Origin: Eubacterium coprostanoligenes
GTDB taxonomy: Bacteria > Bacillota > Clostridia > Oscillospirales > Acutalibacteraceae
Direction of reading: 5' to 3'
DNA: 64,000 bases
NCBI RefSeq assembly: GCF_900167205.1
Contig: NZ_FUWW01000003.1
Location: 1-64,000, forward strand
The translations under genes were made by a program, and so were the position numbers. Each line of letters opens with the position of its first letter. Positions within the stretch are counted from its first letter, which is position 1. Shown one piece after another: positions 25,975 to 34,821 of this stretch. The notes below the pieces were generated by a model. That model was not told the DNA's origin. It made no database searches and saw nothing but the letters and a program-made list of their open reading frames with translations.

Positions 25975-26589
25975 TTATTTTGTTTTACCTTTAAGGAATG
26001 GACGAAGCGGTTTGTAAATCAATGCAGAAATCGCAACGCTGATTAAACCCTTGATAAATGTGAACGGCACATTATAAATCAAAATTGCCATTTCGATGCT
26101 GTTAACCTTGAAGAGTGCCTGATAAACGCCGAGCACAGCCTCTTTTGGCATAAAGTTGTAATAGAACGGATAAACAACAAAGAGGTTTGACGGATAGCTG
26201 ACAACCGCCATAATGAGTGCACCGATTACACCTCCCAAGATTGCGCTTTTCTTTGTCTTATGTTTTTGATAAATCAAACCTGCTGTGAGAGTGAAAACTG
26301 CGCCCAAAATGAAGTTTGACAATTCGCCTACATATCCGCTTCTGCTGACTGCAAGGTGAATCACATTCTTCACAAGTTCAATGAGCACGCCGGCAATCGG
26401 ACCATACGCAAACGCACCGAGAAGCGCCGGTAAATCCGAAAAATCGAGCGCAATGAAGTTGACGGGACTTGGGATTTCCAAATACTGAAGTGCTGTTGCA
26501 ACCGCCGCCAACACGCCGCAACCAACAATGAGATGTGTTTTGTTTGCCTTTGTTTTTTCGTTTTGATTGATGATGTATTCCTTTGACAT
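25975..26589 (-). CDS. ribU: Riboflavin ECF transporter S component
   Basis: A 204-residue membrane protein with about six helices that binds riboflavin and works with a shared ECF energising module. Motifs of the RibU group include LQYLEIPSPVNFIALDFSDLP around residues 37-57 and AYGPIAGVLIELVKNVIHL. A basic N-terminus precedes the first helix. The identification is confirmed by an FMN riboswitch 110 bases upstream on the same strand. No ECF ATPase genes are in the window, as usual for group II S components. Confidence 0.95.
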   Translation of the reverse strand: MSKEYIINQNEKTKANKTHLIVGCGVLAAVATALQYLEIPSPVNFIALDFSDLPALLGAFAYGPIAGVLIELVKNVIHLAVSRSGYVGELSNFILGAVFTLTAGLIYQKHKTKKSAILGGVIGALIMAVVSYPSNLFVVYPFYYNFMPKEAVLGVYQALFKVNSIEMAILIYNVPFTFIKGLISVAISALIYKPLRPFLKGKTK

Positions 26590-26619
26590 AGTCGTTCCTT
26601 TCCTGCCCGGGATGGCATA

Positions 26620-26649
26620 AGAAAAACCCTAACATAAATATGTTAGGGC
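26620..26649 (-). terminator. Riboswitch-controlled terminator ahead of ribU
   Basis: CCCTAACATA and TATGTTAGGG arms followed on the minus strand by a T-run, between the FMN aptamer and ribU. It is the likely expression platform: FMN binding would favour this stem and switch ribU off. Confidence 0.85.
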
Positions 26650-26710
26650 GAAAGACAAATCCGATACTTGCGCACTCATCACTGCGCAAATACTATTAAG
26701 ATTTTATATT

Positions 26711-26818
26711 TCTTTCATCCGGACTTTAACCGTCGGTTTCGGATTTTCACCGAATCAACTGTCTTGCGACAGGTCGTGGACTATACCACCGGTGAGGAAT
26801 TGCACCTCGCCCCGAAAT
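26711..26818 (-). promoter_or_regulatory. FMN riboswitch (RFN element)
   Basis: On the minus strand the conserved blocks appear in order: TTTCGGGGCGAGGTG, CACCGGTGGT, AGTCCACGACC, TTCGGTGAAAATCCGAA, CGACGGTTAAAGTCCGGATG and AAAGAAA. This matches the FMN aptamer with its closing stem. It controls ribU. Confidence 0.96.
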
Positions 26819-26880
26819 ATTTTGTATAACTATAATAATACCGTCTATGCAGTTTGTCAAGAAAAATTATTTTCCAAAAA

Positions 26881-27813
26881 CTATGCCGTGTAAATCGGTG
26901 AAGTGACGGCAAGGAGTTTTTTCTCTCCGTCAACCTTGCCCCAAAGCTCGGCACGGTACCAATGATTATTCTTGAGATTAATATGAATATGTCGCTCGGA
27001 CACAGCAGTTTCCATAACACAAACACCGCCGTTTGTAATGAGTTTGATTGTTTGATACTCAACTTCTTCTGCACCTGAATTTTTCTCTCTTGAATGGAGG
27101 TCGGTGAAAAAACTGAAAACACTGCTTCCCTTTTTGAGCGTTTCACCGATTGTGTAGGTCACGCCTTTTTGATGAACACGGAAGAAAAATTTTACACCCG
27201 TTGAAGCAACACTTTTGCCCATACGCAAAGCCTTTAGCGCATTGTGCTGATTAATTTCGCCGTCTATATCAAGATAAGTACAACCGAAGTGACCGCTGTT
27301 TTCGTCATTTTTCCAATCTCTGCCATAGGTGCAGGCAATGTGACAACCCTTATCAAGAAGTTCTGTCCACATAGCAAGTGCCCTGTCATTTTCGGCATTT
27401 GCGAAAGTGAACGCACCGTGCCACACTTCAATAAAATCAATGTTGCGGTGATTGCGAAGATTGAATTTCCACGCACCGTTTTCATCAAACGGATGAGATA
27501 TGCCGACAACTGTGCCGTTGCCACGAAGCTCCTGTATCACACTATCGATATTGTCGGGTGTTGTGTTTGAAGTGTCAACAGCAGAATCAATACCGAGTGC
27601 AAGCAGGCTTCCGTACGGAGTTGCACACTCCATACCTTTGATTGACGGAGTGACGGAATCGTCAAGTTCCGCAAAGCCATCGGTTGTGTTTTTATCGGTA
27701 ATTGCTATTAAAGCGAGGTGGTCATCAGCAGATTTTTGCAAGAGTTCGCTGACAGAAAAATTGCTCTCACCGTGATTGCTGTGGCAATGAAGTTCGCATG
27801 GTAAATAGCTCAT
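26881..27813 (-). CDS. PHP-domain phosphoesterase-like protein
   Basis: A 310-residue predicted metal-dependent hydrolase. The PHP N-terminal motif CELHCHSNHGE supplies the first metal ligands. IAITDKNTT, a later GISHPF and a C-terminal CTYGRDW (in place of the usual GSDAH) follow. This resembles the CehA/McbA group. AAAGGA lies correctly ahead of ATG 27813; the in-frame ATG at 27822 has no ribosome site. It is divergent from the PLC-like gene 60 bases away, suggesting a shared regulatory region. Substrate unknown. Confidence 0.82.
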   Translation of the reverse strand: MSYLPCELHCHSNHGESNFSVSELLQKSADDHLALIAITDKNTTDGFAELDDSVTPSIKGMECATPYGSLLALGIDSAVDTSNTTPDNIDSVIQELRGNGTVVGISHPFDENGAWKFNLRNHRNIDFIEVWHGAFTFANAENDRALAMWTELLDKGCHIACTYGRDWKNDENSGHFGCTYLDIDGEINQHNALKALRMGKSVASTGVKFFFRVHQKGVTYTIGETLKKGSSVFSFFTDLHSREKNSGAEEVEYQTIKLITNGGVCVMETAVSERHIHINLKNNHWYRAELWGKVDGEKKLLAVTSPIYTA

Positions 27814-27917
27814 AAAAGTCATCCTTTAAATGTTAATGTAAATATTATATCACCATATAAACAGATATTCTATTGATAAACTTCAACAAATATTATATAA
27901 TATTCTTGGTGATAACT

Positions 27918-28811
27918 ATGAAATTAAATCTCAAAAAATGGATGGCGGACTTTGACAATAACGAAAATTTGTTTGAATTGACTATCCCCGGCAGTCACGA
28001 CTGCGTCACTCAATTTGTGCAATTTCCGCATCACTTTCAAACACAAAGCCAAAACATATACGAACAGCTGAACATCGGCATTCGTGCGCTTGACATCAGG
28101 GTTGAAAGCAAGGGCGAACGACTGAAAATGGTGCACGGAGTAGTCAAGGCATTTTGCACGGCAAACCGTTCCGGCGGTCAAATGGACCTTGAAAATGTGC
28201 TTGACCATTGCTACAAATTCTTGGAGGAAAATCCGAGCGAAGCCATTATTTTTCAGTTCAAAAACGACAGCAACAGTGAAAACGAAAAGTGCTTTGACAA
28301 CCTCTTTTACACCTACATAAAAGGCAACGAGAGCAAGTGGTTCACCGAAAATCGTGTGCCTAACCTCGGCGAATCAAGAGGCAAAATTGTGCTCATTCGC
28401 AGATGCAAAATGAGGACGGACAACAAGGAATTCACCGATGACAACACGGGAATTGACTTTTCTCGCTGGGTCGAACAAAGAACGGCAGAACCTCACGCAC
28501 TGACACTTGAAACAAAGAGCAAGGACAATGCCGTGTTCATCATTCAAGACAGATTTAAATACAAGCCTGTTGAACGCTGGAACGAGTGCCTGAAGCCGTT
28601 TTTGGACAGTATGGGCGAGTTTGACGGCAGATACGTAATTAACTACACATCAACCGCAGGCGGTTCAAAAGGTCCGAGAAAGAACTCGAAAATTATCAAC
28701 GAATATTTTATGGGTTATCAGCTTGACAAATCAAAGTACTACGGCACGATTTATCTTGATTTTCCGTTCCCGGAACTTACAGAAAAAATTATTTTACACA
28801 ACTACAAATAA
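27918..28811 (+). CDS. Phosphatidylinositol-specific phospholipase C X-domain protein
   Basis: A protein of about 297 residues with the PLC X-domain order: LTIPGSHDC holding the first catalytic His, IRALDIRVE with metal or substrate ligands, and MVHGV with the second His, then LEENPSEAIIFQFK. Family members cleave inositol phospholipids. No signal peptide is visible at ATG 27918 or at the upstream in-frame start 27873, so export is not evident. That is unusual for a bacterial enzyme that would act on host or surface lipids. It is divergent from the PHP gene. Confidence 0.83.
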   Translation: MKLNLKKWMADFDNNENLFELTIPGSHDCVTQFVQFPHHFQTQSQNIYEQLNIGIRALDIRVESKGERLKMVHGVVKAFCTANRSGGQMDLENVLDHCYKFLEENPSEAIIFQFKNDSNSENEKCFDNLFYTYIKGNESKWFTENRVPNLGESRGKIVLIRRCKMRTDNKEFTDDNTGIDFSRWVEQRTAEPHALTLETKSKDNAVFIIQDRFKYKPVERWNECLKPFLDSMGEFDGRYVINYTSTAGGSKGPRKNSKIINEYFMGYQLDKSKYYGTIYLDFPFPELTEKIILHNYK

Positions 28812-28816
28812 TGAAA

Positions 28817-28840
28817 GCCCGAAGTACGCTTCGGGGTTTC
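28817..28840 (+). terminator. Hairpin after PLC-like gene
   Basis: CCCGAAGTACGCTTCGGGG forms a tight stem followed by TTTC, 6 bases past the stop codon and adjoining repeat copy C. Confidence 0.65.
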
Positions 28841-29097
28841 AGACTGTCGATAAAGCTCCTGAACCACGCCAATAAAATAAACTAACCGCTTAATGCCTCC
28901 TTAAACGGAGGTGGCAACACAAATTGTTGACGGCGGGACTTTAAAAAATGCTGTAAGTATCGAACTTACAGCATTTTTGGCGTTTTTCGTTTTTTGCTCA
29001 GTCGAGGTACCACCGTACATCTTCCTTCGCAAGAAAACGAAATTCAGAAACTTTCTCAACAGCCTACAGCGTGTCAAAAACACTTTTTCGACACGCT
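28839..29097 (-). repeat. Interspersed non-coding repeat, copy C (full length, inverted)
   Basis: Reverse complement of copy B over about 259 bases, including the outer GCGTGTC/GACACGC hairpin and the terminal TTTATCGACAGTCTGAAA. It is inverted relative to A and B. It fills the gap between the convergent PLC-like and TauE genes. Confidence 0.88.
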
Positions 29098-29105
29098 TGT
29101 TTATA

Positions 29106-29876
29106 TTAGCCTTTAAAATATTTTACCGCAAAGATTGACAAGCCGAGAATGACAAGGATTGCACCTGTTATACGGTTGAGGGTTGTCGGTTTTGCCTTGT
29201 TTGCGAAATATGCCGCAACCTGTGCAAAAACAAGGGTGCTGACAATGCAAACAACAAGTGCAAGCATATCGGGTTTTCCGCCGATTGCAAAATGGCTCAC
29301 AGAACCTGTAAGGGCGGTTGCACTCATAATGAAAACGCTTGTTCCAACCGCTGTTTTAAGCTCATAACCGAGCACGGAAGTGAGCACCAAAAGCATCATC
29401 ATTCCACCGCCTGCACCGATAAATCCGCAGATGAAACCGACCATCACACCGCAAAGCGCAGAACGGATTGCCTTTTGTTTATCCGTTGCCGATTTAAGTC
29501 TTTGCTTCGGCTCAACAACAGGCTTGACAATAAACTTGACACCGAGCAAAAAGGTCATAAACACGGAGAAATTGCCCATTGTTGTCCTCGGCACAATGCT
29601 TGCAACATAACTGCCGACCATTGTGAAGCACAGCACCGAAATCATCATTATAATTCCGTTTTTAATATCGAGATTTTTATTTTTTCCATATGTATAAGCC
29701 GACACGGCACTTGCCAAAACATCGCTTGCAAGAGCAATTCCGACAGCCATATACGAGTCCATATCCAAAAAAGTTATAAGCACCGGACTGATAACCGCCG
29801 CCGCACTCATACCCGCAAAGCCTGTGCCAAGTCCTGCACCCAAGCCGGCTATGATACAAATCAAAATTTTGAGCAT
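29106..29876 (-). CDS. TauE/SafE-family permease
   Basis: A 256-residue integral membrane protein of the sulfite exporter TauE/SafE family, with about eight helices in two repeats. The family pattern GAGLGTGFAGMSAAAVISP is at the N-terminus, and its counterpart GFIGAGGGMMMLLVL lies at about residues 155-169. Such proteins move sulfur-containing or organic anions; the substrate here is unknown. It is monocistronic, with a poorly defined ribosome site upstream of ATG 29876. Confidence 0.88.
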   Translation of the reverse strand: MLKILICIIAGLGAGLGTGFAGMSAAAVISPVLITFLDMDSYMAVGIALASDVLASAVSAYTYGKNKNLDIKNGIIMMISVLCFTMVGSYVASIVPRTTMGNFSVFMTFLLGVKFIVKPVVEPKQRLKSATDKQKAIRSALCGVMVGFICGFIGAGGGMMMLLVLTSVLGYELKTAVGTSVFIMSATALTGSVSHFAIGGKPDMLALVVCIVSTLVFAQVAAYFANKAKPTTLNRITGAILVILGLSIFAVKYFKG

Positions 29877-29976
29877 TTTGTCACCCCCCCAAAAGTATAA
29901 AAGGTATTATATTGCAACAAAATACAATAATCAACGAAAAAATTGTTAAAAATATTTTTATATATTGTTAATTAAT

Positions 29977-30014
29977 ACTGTACTATTCCTATATTACTGT
30001 ACTATTCCTATATT
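29977..30014. repeat. Two tandem copies of a 19-base unit
   Basis: ACTGTACTATTCCTATATT occurs twice head to tail in the AT-rich gap before the wall-polymer genes. Confidence 0.8.
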
Positions 30015-30073
30015 GATTTATTATAAGTTATATGTTATAATTTATAGGTTAAAAACACATTAAGAGGTTGGAT

Positions 30074-31651
30074 ATGCAGAAGTATCAGCTTGAAATAAAC
30101 AATATTTTTGTTGAAAAAGGAAAACTGAATATTGAAGCTACTGCAAAATTTGAAATCAATCCGCTTGCAACCGTGCCAAAAATCAGACTGCTGTTTTGCG
30201 GGCAGGGGCAGACAAGACGCTTTCCTTTGCCTGTGCAGGAGTGCACAAAAGAAGACGGCATTTGCACTGCCAAAGCACAGTACAGCTACAATCTCTACTA
30301 TTTGTTCTACGAGCAGACTTTGACAGAGCCTGCTGTGCTCACCTTTGATTTGGCATACGGTGCAGACGAATACGAAGCAGTTGAATTTACAATTAAAAGT
30401 TTTGACAACGAACATTTGAAAATTGACGGCAACCATGTTGTGATTGACGACAAAATCAAATATCACAAGCAACATTTTGGATTGCAGGATTTGACAAAGC
30501 GTTCAACATACACAATCACGCTCAAAAAACCGATTGTGAAACTCCTCAATATTTACTACAAAAAATATTGGAAAATGCCTGTCAAAATGAACCGTGTCAC
30601 CTTTATTTCCGGCAGACGATCGGAGCTTACAGGCAACGAAAAATTCGTGTACGACAAGCTAAATGACACCAAGGGAATTGATTTTCAATTTTTGATGTTC
30701 AGCAGTGCCAAGGGGCATTACAATATTGAAAATATCAAAAGATTTTTTGAACTGTACACCACATCACGAGTTGTGATTGTTGACGACTATTTCAGGATGC
30801 TCAACATTGTGCCGAAAAAGGACGATGTAAAACTGTTCCAGCTATGGCACGCCTGCGGTGCATTCAAGACTTTTGGTTTTACCCGAATCGGCAAAGACGG
30901 CGGTCCTCGCCAATGGGCGAAAAATCACAGAATGTACGACTACGCCGTGGTGAGTTCAAAGAACATTGCAAAGCATTATGCCGAGGGTTTTGGTATTCCT
31001 GACAATTGCGTGTTGCCAAGCGGTGTACCGAGGACGGACATTTTCTGCGACAGTGAATACAAAGCTAAAGTGCAGACGGCTTTTTACGAAAAGCACCCAC
31101 AGTTGAGAGGCAAAAAAATCATCCTCTTTGCTCCGACCTTTAGGGGCAAAGGACAGATGAGTGCATATTACCCGACCGACAAATTCAACCCTAATGAGAT
31201 TTGCACGGCACTCGGAGAGGACTACGCAATCATCATCAAACTTCATCCGTTTTGCAAAGAGAAGTACGAGATTGACGAAAGCCTCCGTGACCGCATAATC
31301 GACCTTTCGGAAGCAGACGAATTGAACGACCTTTTGTTCGTTACCGACCTGCTGATAACCGATTATTCCAGCGTTGTGTTTGAGGCGTCATTGCTCGACA
31401 TTCCGATGCTGTTCTACGCATTCGACCTTGACGAATACATTGAAAATCGTGATTTCTACTACGATTTCAAGGAATTTATTCCGGGCAAAACGGTTGCAAC
31501 TCAAGACGAGTTGATAACCGCCCTTCGCAACAAGGATTTTGAGAGCGAAAAAGTTGAAAACTTTAAGCATAAATTCTTTGACGACATTGACGGCAAATCA
31601 AGTCAAAGAGTGGCAGACAAAATAATATCTTTACTTAATTTGGAGAATTAA
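30074..31651 (+). CDS. CDP-glycerol:polyglycerophosphate transferase-family protein
   Basis: A 525-residue peripheral membrane glycosyl/phosphotransferase of the TagB/TagF/TarL type that adds glycerol- or ribitol-phosphate to a teichoic acid chain. The catalytic GT-B-like domain covers about residues 170-520, with LWHACGAFKTFG (catalytic His), SGVPRTDIF, FAPTFRGKG and ITDYSSVVFE. The N-terminal 150 residues are a beta-rich TarL-like region. The start at 30074 follows AAGAGG by 6 bases. It is the first gene of a five-gene run on this strand. Confidence 0.88.
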   Translation: MQKYQLEINNIFVEKGKLNIEATAKFEINPLATVPKIRLLFCGQGQTRRFPLPVQECTKEDGICTAKAQYSYNLYYLFYEQTLTEPAVLTFDLAYGADEYEAVEFTIKSFDNEHLKIDGNHVVIDDKIKYHKQHFGLQDLTKRSTYTITLKKPIVKLLNIYYKKYWKMPVKMNRVTFISGRRSELTGNEKFVYDKLNDTKGIDFQFLMFSSAKGHYNIENIKRFFELYTTSRVVIVDDYFRMLNIVPKKDDVKLFQLWHACGAFKTFGFTRIGKDGGPRQWAKNHRMYDYAVVSSKNIAKHYAEGFGIPDNCVLPSGVPRTDIFCDSEYKAKVQTAFYEKHPQLRGKKIILFAPTFRGKGQMSAYYPTDKFNPNEICTALGEDYAIIIKLHPFCKEKYEIDESLRDRIIDLSEADELNDLLFVTDLLITDYSSVVFEASLLDIPMLFYAFDLDEYIENRDFYYDFKEFIPGKTVATQDELITALRNKDFESEKVENFKHKFFDDIDGKSSQRVADKIISLLNLEN

Positions 31652-31654
31652 CAT

Positions 31655-34090
31655 ATGGCGTATAAATCAAAAACCGACCCTGCCTTGCAGGCACTTCAAA
31701 CAGAAAATACATCAGCGGTATTTTCTCTCAAAAGAAGCATTTTGACTCATTTTCAGGATTTCACAAAAGATTTCCAGTCAAATATGCACCACAAAGGCTA
31801 TCGCCGTTTTATGGACAAGCTTATGGACAAAGAAATTCCAAAGGCTTACAGAGAGGCGGCAAAAGCTCCTGTTGACGAAAAGAAAGTTGTGTTTGTTGAG
31901 GTTAGACATCCGCAGATTACAAACAGTATGCAGGTTATGTTTGACGAACTTGCAAACAACTACGACTACAACATCCACACACACTTTTTGCTTACAAACG
32001 GCACAATCAGAGCCGATTTCAGAAAGCGTTGCCTTGATGCGGTCAAGGATATTGCAACAGCAAAATATGTGTTTATGAACGAGGCGTCAAACACAATGTC
32101 GGCAATGCCTCTCCGCCCTGAAACAAAGATTATTCAACTTTGGCACGGTTGCGGTGCATTCAAAAAATTTGGTTTTTCAACCGCAGATTTGATTTTCGGT
32201 GCGTCAAAAGACGAACAACTCAAGCACCCGTTCAACAAGAACTATTCGCTTGTAACCGTAAGTTCTCCTGAAGTTATCTGGGCGTACAACGAAGCTATGA
32301 ACATTGACGAGAGCAAAGGCATTGTTCAGGCAACAGGTTCAAGCAGAACAGATATTTTCTACAACAAGGAATTCCTCAAGGAAGCCAAAGAGCATGTGTA
32401 CGAGCTTGTTCCGCAGGCAAAGGACAAAAAAATCATTCTTTACGCTCCAACATTCCGTGGCAGAGTTGCAAAGGCAGAAACACCCGATATGCTCAACATC
32501 AAAATGTTTTATGAGGCACTCGGTGACGAATACGTGCTTCTCATCAAGCACCACCCTGTTGTTAAGAATCCTCCTGCCGTTCCGGAGGAATATAAGAACT
32601 TTGCAATGGATGTCGGCAACATTTTGAGCATTGAGGAACTCCTCTCAACAGCAGACATCTGCATTTCGGACTACTCATCTCTTGTATTTGAATACAGCCT
32701 TTTCGAAAAGCCTCTCATTTTCTTTGCATATGATTTGGACGAATACTTTGACTGGAGAGGCTTCTATTATGACTACTACGAGCTTGCTCCGGGTCTTATC
32801 GCAAAGACAAACTTTGAGATGATTGACTACATCAAGCACATTGATGAACGCTTTGACAAAAAAGCAATTCAGGATTTCAGATACAAATTTATGCGTTCTT
32901 GTGACGGTCACGCCACACAAAGAATCATCGACACTGTTTTTGAAAATCCCGAAGCACACAGAAAAGAGTGCAAGAATTTTGAACACTTCTACACCGTGCC
33001 AAAGGTTGAAAGCAGTAAAACTCCGTATTTCAAGCGAGTTGAAAATGTCAAAAAGCAAAAGAAGAACGCAACAAAACTCTATGACGGCGTTAAAAACAGC
33101 GAGCTCGAAAAAGGCAGTGTTATTGCACTCGACATCAAATCAAAAGAGGTCAAGACACTTGCAAAGGCAAACGGCATAAAACTTGTTAAATCGAGCAATC
33201 TTGACGAGGCAATTCCTGCCATCGCACAAAGCGAATACATCATCATTGACAAGCCGAGCACCTTGCTTGACGGCATTGAACTTCGTGAAGAAACAAAGGT
33301 TATCTACCTTCCTCCAAACGCATTTCCGCTCAAGACCTTCGGTTGCGACACAAAGGGATACAGAAGCGGACTTCGCAGAGAAATTTACGAAACCGCACCG
33401 CTGTTCAAGAGCGTTTCTGCCGTTACCGCACCAAGTGAAGCAACAGGCGAACTTTTCAAAAAAGAATTCGGCAAGGATGTCAAGGTTCTCAACATCGGTG
33501 ACATAAAGACCGACATTTTCTTTGACGAAGCAAACAAGAAAAAAATCCTTGATAAGATTTACGAAACCAATCCAAAACTCAAGGGCAGAAAAATCATTGT
33601 TTACATCTCAACAAACGGTGAAGCAATTGACGATTCGGCTATGTACGAATATCTTTACAAGGATTATGTGCTCCTCAAATGCTACACAAATCTCAACAAT
33701 GCAACCGAAACATTGATTTATTATTCAGACAGCATTGTTGATGTGAGCAATATGTTCAAGCCGTACGAACTTCTTTCTGTTGCAGATATTGCAATCGGCA
33801 ACATCAACGCTCCTGTTTTGTCGTTTATGTCAACAGGCAAGCCTGTGTTCCTCTACACAAAGAACACCAACAAGGCACTTTCGGAAATGGAAACGCTTGT
33901 TGATGTAAAAGAAGACATCAAGCTTCCTATATACAACGACATTGAGGATGTAATAAAACAAATTTTAAATATTGAAAACTACGATTATTCGGGTTATAAT
34001 CAAACCAAGGACAAGTACCTTGCAAACTGCAACGGAAAGAGCCTGGAAAATTTGCTTAATCAATTAAAATACATTAACAAACAATCTTAA
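31655..34090 (+). CDS. CDP-glycerol-type transferase with a second, degenerate catalytic domain
   Basis: 811 residues. The first transferase domain (about 60-430) is intact: LWHGCGAFKKFG, GSSRTDIFYN, YAPTFRGR and ISDYSSLVFE. The second half (about 500-811) repeats the same order in altered form: YLPPNAFPLKTFG lacks the catalytic His, NIGDIKTDIFFDE matches the SRTDIF block, IVYISTNGEA matches YAPTFRG, and IGNINAPVLSF replaces ISDYSSLVF. It appears to be a tandem duplication whose second copy lost its active site. It starts 3 bases after the previous gene. It probably polymerises poly(ribitol- or glycerol-phosphate). Confidence 0.87.
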   Translation: MAYKSKTDPALQALQTENTSAVFSLKRSILTHFQDFTKDFQSNMHHKGYRRFMDKLMDKEIPKAYREAAKAPVDEKKVVFVEVRHPQITNSMQVMFDELANNYDYNIHTHFLLTNGTIRADFRKRCLDAVKDIATAKYVFMNEASNTMSAMPLRPETKIIQLWHGCGAFKKFGFSTADLIFGASKDEQLKHPFNKNYSLVTVSSPEVIWAYNEAMNIDESKGIVQATGSSRTDIFYNKEFLKEAKEHVYELVPQAKDKKIILYAPTFRGRVAKAETPDMLNIKMFYEALGDEYVLLIKHHPVVKNPPAVPEEYKNFAMDVGNILSIEELLSTADICISDYSSLVFEYSLFEKPLIFFAYDLDEYFDWRGFYYDYYELAPGLIAKTNFEMIDYIKHIDERFDKKAIQDFRYKFMRSCDGHATQRIIDTVFENPEAHRKECKNFEHFYTVPKVESSKTPYFKRVENVKKQKKNATKLYDGVKNSELEKGSVIALDIKSKEVKTLAKANGIKLVKSSNLDEAIPAIAQSEYIIIDKPSTLLDGIELREETKVIYLPPNAFPLKTFGCDTKGYRSGLRREIYETAPLFKSVSAVTAPSEATGELFKKEFGKDVKVLNIGDIKTDIFFDEANKKKILDKIYETNPKLKGRKIIVYISTNGEAIDDSAMYEYLYKDYVLLKCYTNLNNATETLIYYSDSIVDVSNMFKPYELLSVADIAIGNINAPVLSFMSTGKPVFLYTKNTNKALSEMETLVDVKEDIKLPIYNDIEDVIKQILNIENYDYSGYNQTKDKYLANCNGKSLENLLNQLKYINKQS

Positions 34091-34107
34091 TTTAAGGAGA
34101 TATTATT

Positions 34108-34821
34108 ATGACATACGGTGTTATTCTTGCCGGCGGTATCGGCTCAAGAATGGGTGGCGACAAGCCAAAACAATACCTTACCGTAAAAGGCAAGCCTATC
34201 ATCATATACACTATCGAGAAGTTTTTGGTAGTGCCTGAATTTGAAAAAGTTATCGTTCTTTGCCCAAAGCAGTGGGTTGAGCACACAAAGAACCTCATTG
34301 AAAAGCACATTGCGCCTGCAAAGGACAGAGTTGCTGTTATTGAGGGTGGCTCAACAAGAAACGAAACTATTATGAACGCCATCAAACTCATCGAATCGGA
34401 GGGCAACCTCAACGATGACACAATCATTGTTACTCACGATTCTGTTCGTCCTTTCGTAACACACAGAATTATTGAAGAAAACATCAAAGCTGCCAAGGAA
34501 TTCGGTGCTTGCGACACAGTTGTTCCTGCAACCGACACAATTGTTGAAGCTATGGACAACGCAACAATCTCAAACATTCCTGACAGAAGCAAAATGTATC
34601 AGGGTCAAACCCCTCAATCATTCAAGGCTCTCAAGCTCAAGAATATGTACGAAAGCCTTTCTGACGAGGAAAAGGACATCCTCACAGACGCAGCCAAAAT
34701 CTTTGTTATCAAGGGTGAAAAAGTTGCTCTTGTTCAGGGTGAAACATTCAATATGAAAATAACCTACCCTTATGATTTGAGGGTTGCAAAGTCTTTGTTG
34801 GAGGACGAAACCGATGATTAA
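34108..34821 (+). CDS. tarI: Ribitol-5-phosphate (or MEP) cytidylyltransferase, TarI/IspD family
   Basis: A 237-residue nucleotidyltransferase. The N-terminal VILAGGIGSRMGGDKPKQYL binds CTP, and THDSVRPFV and QTPQSF complete the family signature. TarI and IspD share this fold. The following gene is TarJ-like and overlaps it by 8 bases, and polymer transferases precede it. Together they favour CDP-ribitol synthesis for wall teichoic acid over isoprenoid synthesis. AAGGAG lies before ATG 34108. Confidence 0.9.
   Translation: MTYGVILAGGIGSRMGGDKPKQYLTVKGKPIIIYTIEKFLVVPEFEKVIVLCPKQWVEHTKNLIEKHIAPAKDRVAVIEGGSTRNETIMNAIKLIESEGNLNDDTIIVTHDSVRPFVTHRIIEENIKAAKEFGACDTVVPATDTIVEAMDNATISNIPDRSKMYQGQTPQSFKALKLKNMYESLSDEEKDILTDAAKIFVIKGEKVALVQGETFNMKITYPYDLRVAKSLLEDETDD

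Noticed and set aside
29292-29900. A 202-codon open frame antisense to the TauE gene
   Set aside because: No ribosome site, His/Cys-rich unlike any protein, and it mirrors a well-conserved permease on the other strand.
31872-33716. Several 60-120 codon frames in other phases of the 811-residue transferase gene
   Set aside because: All lie within a strongly coding frame with conserved motifs and have no ribosome sites.
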